In this document: in pieces, positions 63,981 to 64,000 of the stretch
How positions within the stretch are numbered: the first letter of the stretch is position 1
Layout: each line of letters opens with the position of its first letter
Assembly (NCBI RefSeq): GCF_016862675.1
Contig: NZ_BONK01000019.1
Location: forward strand, 21,917-85,916
Length of the DNA stretch: 64,000 bases
Direction of reading: 5' to 3'
Origin: Cellulomonas chitinilytica
Lineage (GTDB): Bacteria; Actinomycetota; Actinomycetes; Actinomycetales; Cellulomonadaceae
The notes under the pieces: generated by a model
Told to the model about the DNA's origin: nothing
Database searches by the model: none
Seen by the model: only the letters and a program-made list of their open reading frames with translations
Translations under genes and position numbers: made by a program

Positions 63981-64000
63981 CGGCGCCGCGCGGCGCCGGG

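Noticed and set aside
1..64000. CRISPR arrays, insertion sequences, prophage genes, tRNA or rRNA
   Set aside because: No regularly spaced repeats, transposase or integrase motifs, cloverleaf or rRNA core sequences were recognised; the repeats found are short and local.

Overview
The window is about 64 kb of very GC-rich, gene-dense actinobacterial chromosome. The following point to a Cellulomonas-like member of the Micrococcales: a secreted CBM2-linked family 11 polysaccharide lyase with a Pro/Thr linker, a desferrioxamine locus with DtxR/IdeR-type iron boxes, a TIGR03086 protein, a DUF4235 protein, frequent GTG starts, and many GTGA/ATGA stop-start overlaps. This taxonomic call is inference from gene content; no rRNA, tRNA, CRISPR array, insertion sequence or phage gene was seen. 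No gene-free stretch exceeds 300 bases.

Layout. 1-360: left edge of what looks like a small RiPP locus, with a 25-residue peptide gene, a 14-bp hairpin and the start of a leader-binding/ThiF-like protein. 0.5-13.6 kb: a stress-type island with a P-type ATPase lacking the usual cation ligands, a MalT-like LuxR regulator, a fused DUF6325 protein, two SHOCT proteins, a Dcu-type carrier, an M20 dipeptidase, a DHA2 exporter and an alpha/beta hydrolase. A 17-bp palindrome related to TCACCCG-N3-CGGGTGA recurs five times here. 13.7-18.0 kb: a TIGR03086 gene with a twin-operator promoter, the rhamnogalacturonan lyase with a LacI-type operator, and a PadR regulator. 18.0-21.7 kb: an SDR oxidoreductase and an ECF42 sigma-factor operon with four YCII/DGPF proteins and two near-identical candidate sigma promoters.

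21.8-33.7 kb: an Nramp transporter with an MntR-like operator, a YgjV-type membrane protein, a tandem GNAT, a START-like protein, a thiamine ABC transporter behind a TPP riboswitch, DUF4235, a carotenoid-desaturase-like FAD enzyme, a SRPBCC/MarR pair behind a perfect 18-bp inverted repeat, and a dienelactone hydrolase. 33.7-40.9 kb: Mrp Na+/H+ antiporter operon (A/B fused, C, D, E, F, G) and a VapBC module. 41.0-43.8 kb: an EtfD-like Fe-S membrane protein and a PPOX flavoprotein. 43.9-52.7 kb: an iron-regulated desferrioxamine operon, desABCD plus a penicillin acylase, a second DesC-like acyltransferase and a siderophore-interacting reductase.

52.8-55.3 kb: a second toxin-antitoxin module, MutY, a cupin and an acetyltransferase. 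55.3-63.8 kb: a sodium:solute symporter, a frameshifted DUF402 gene, a TetR regulator, and two DUF1989 proteins plus a biotin carboxylase usually called urea carboxylase. By known biochemistry of this gene set it is more likely a guanidine-degradation pathway. The same TetR-type operator sits before the symporter and before the catabolic operon, which ties uptake to catabolism. The window ends in a 27-bp-stem inverted repeat and a G-rich 25-bp tandem repeat.
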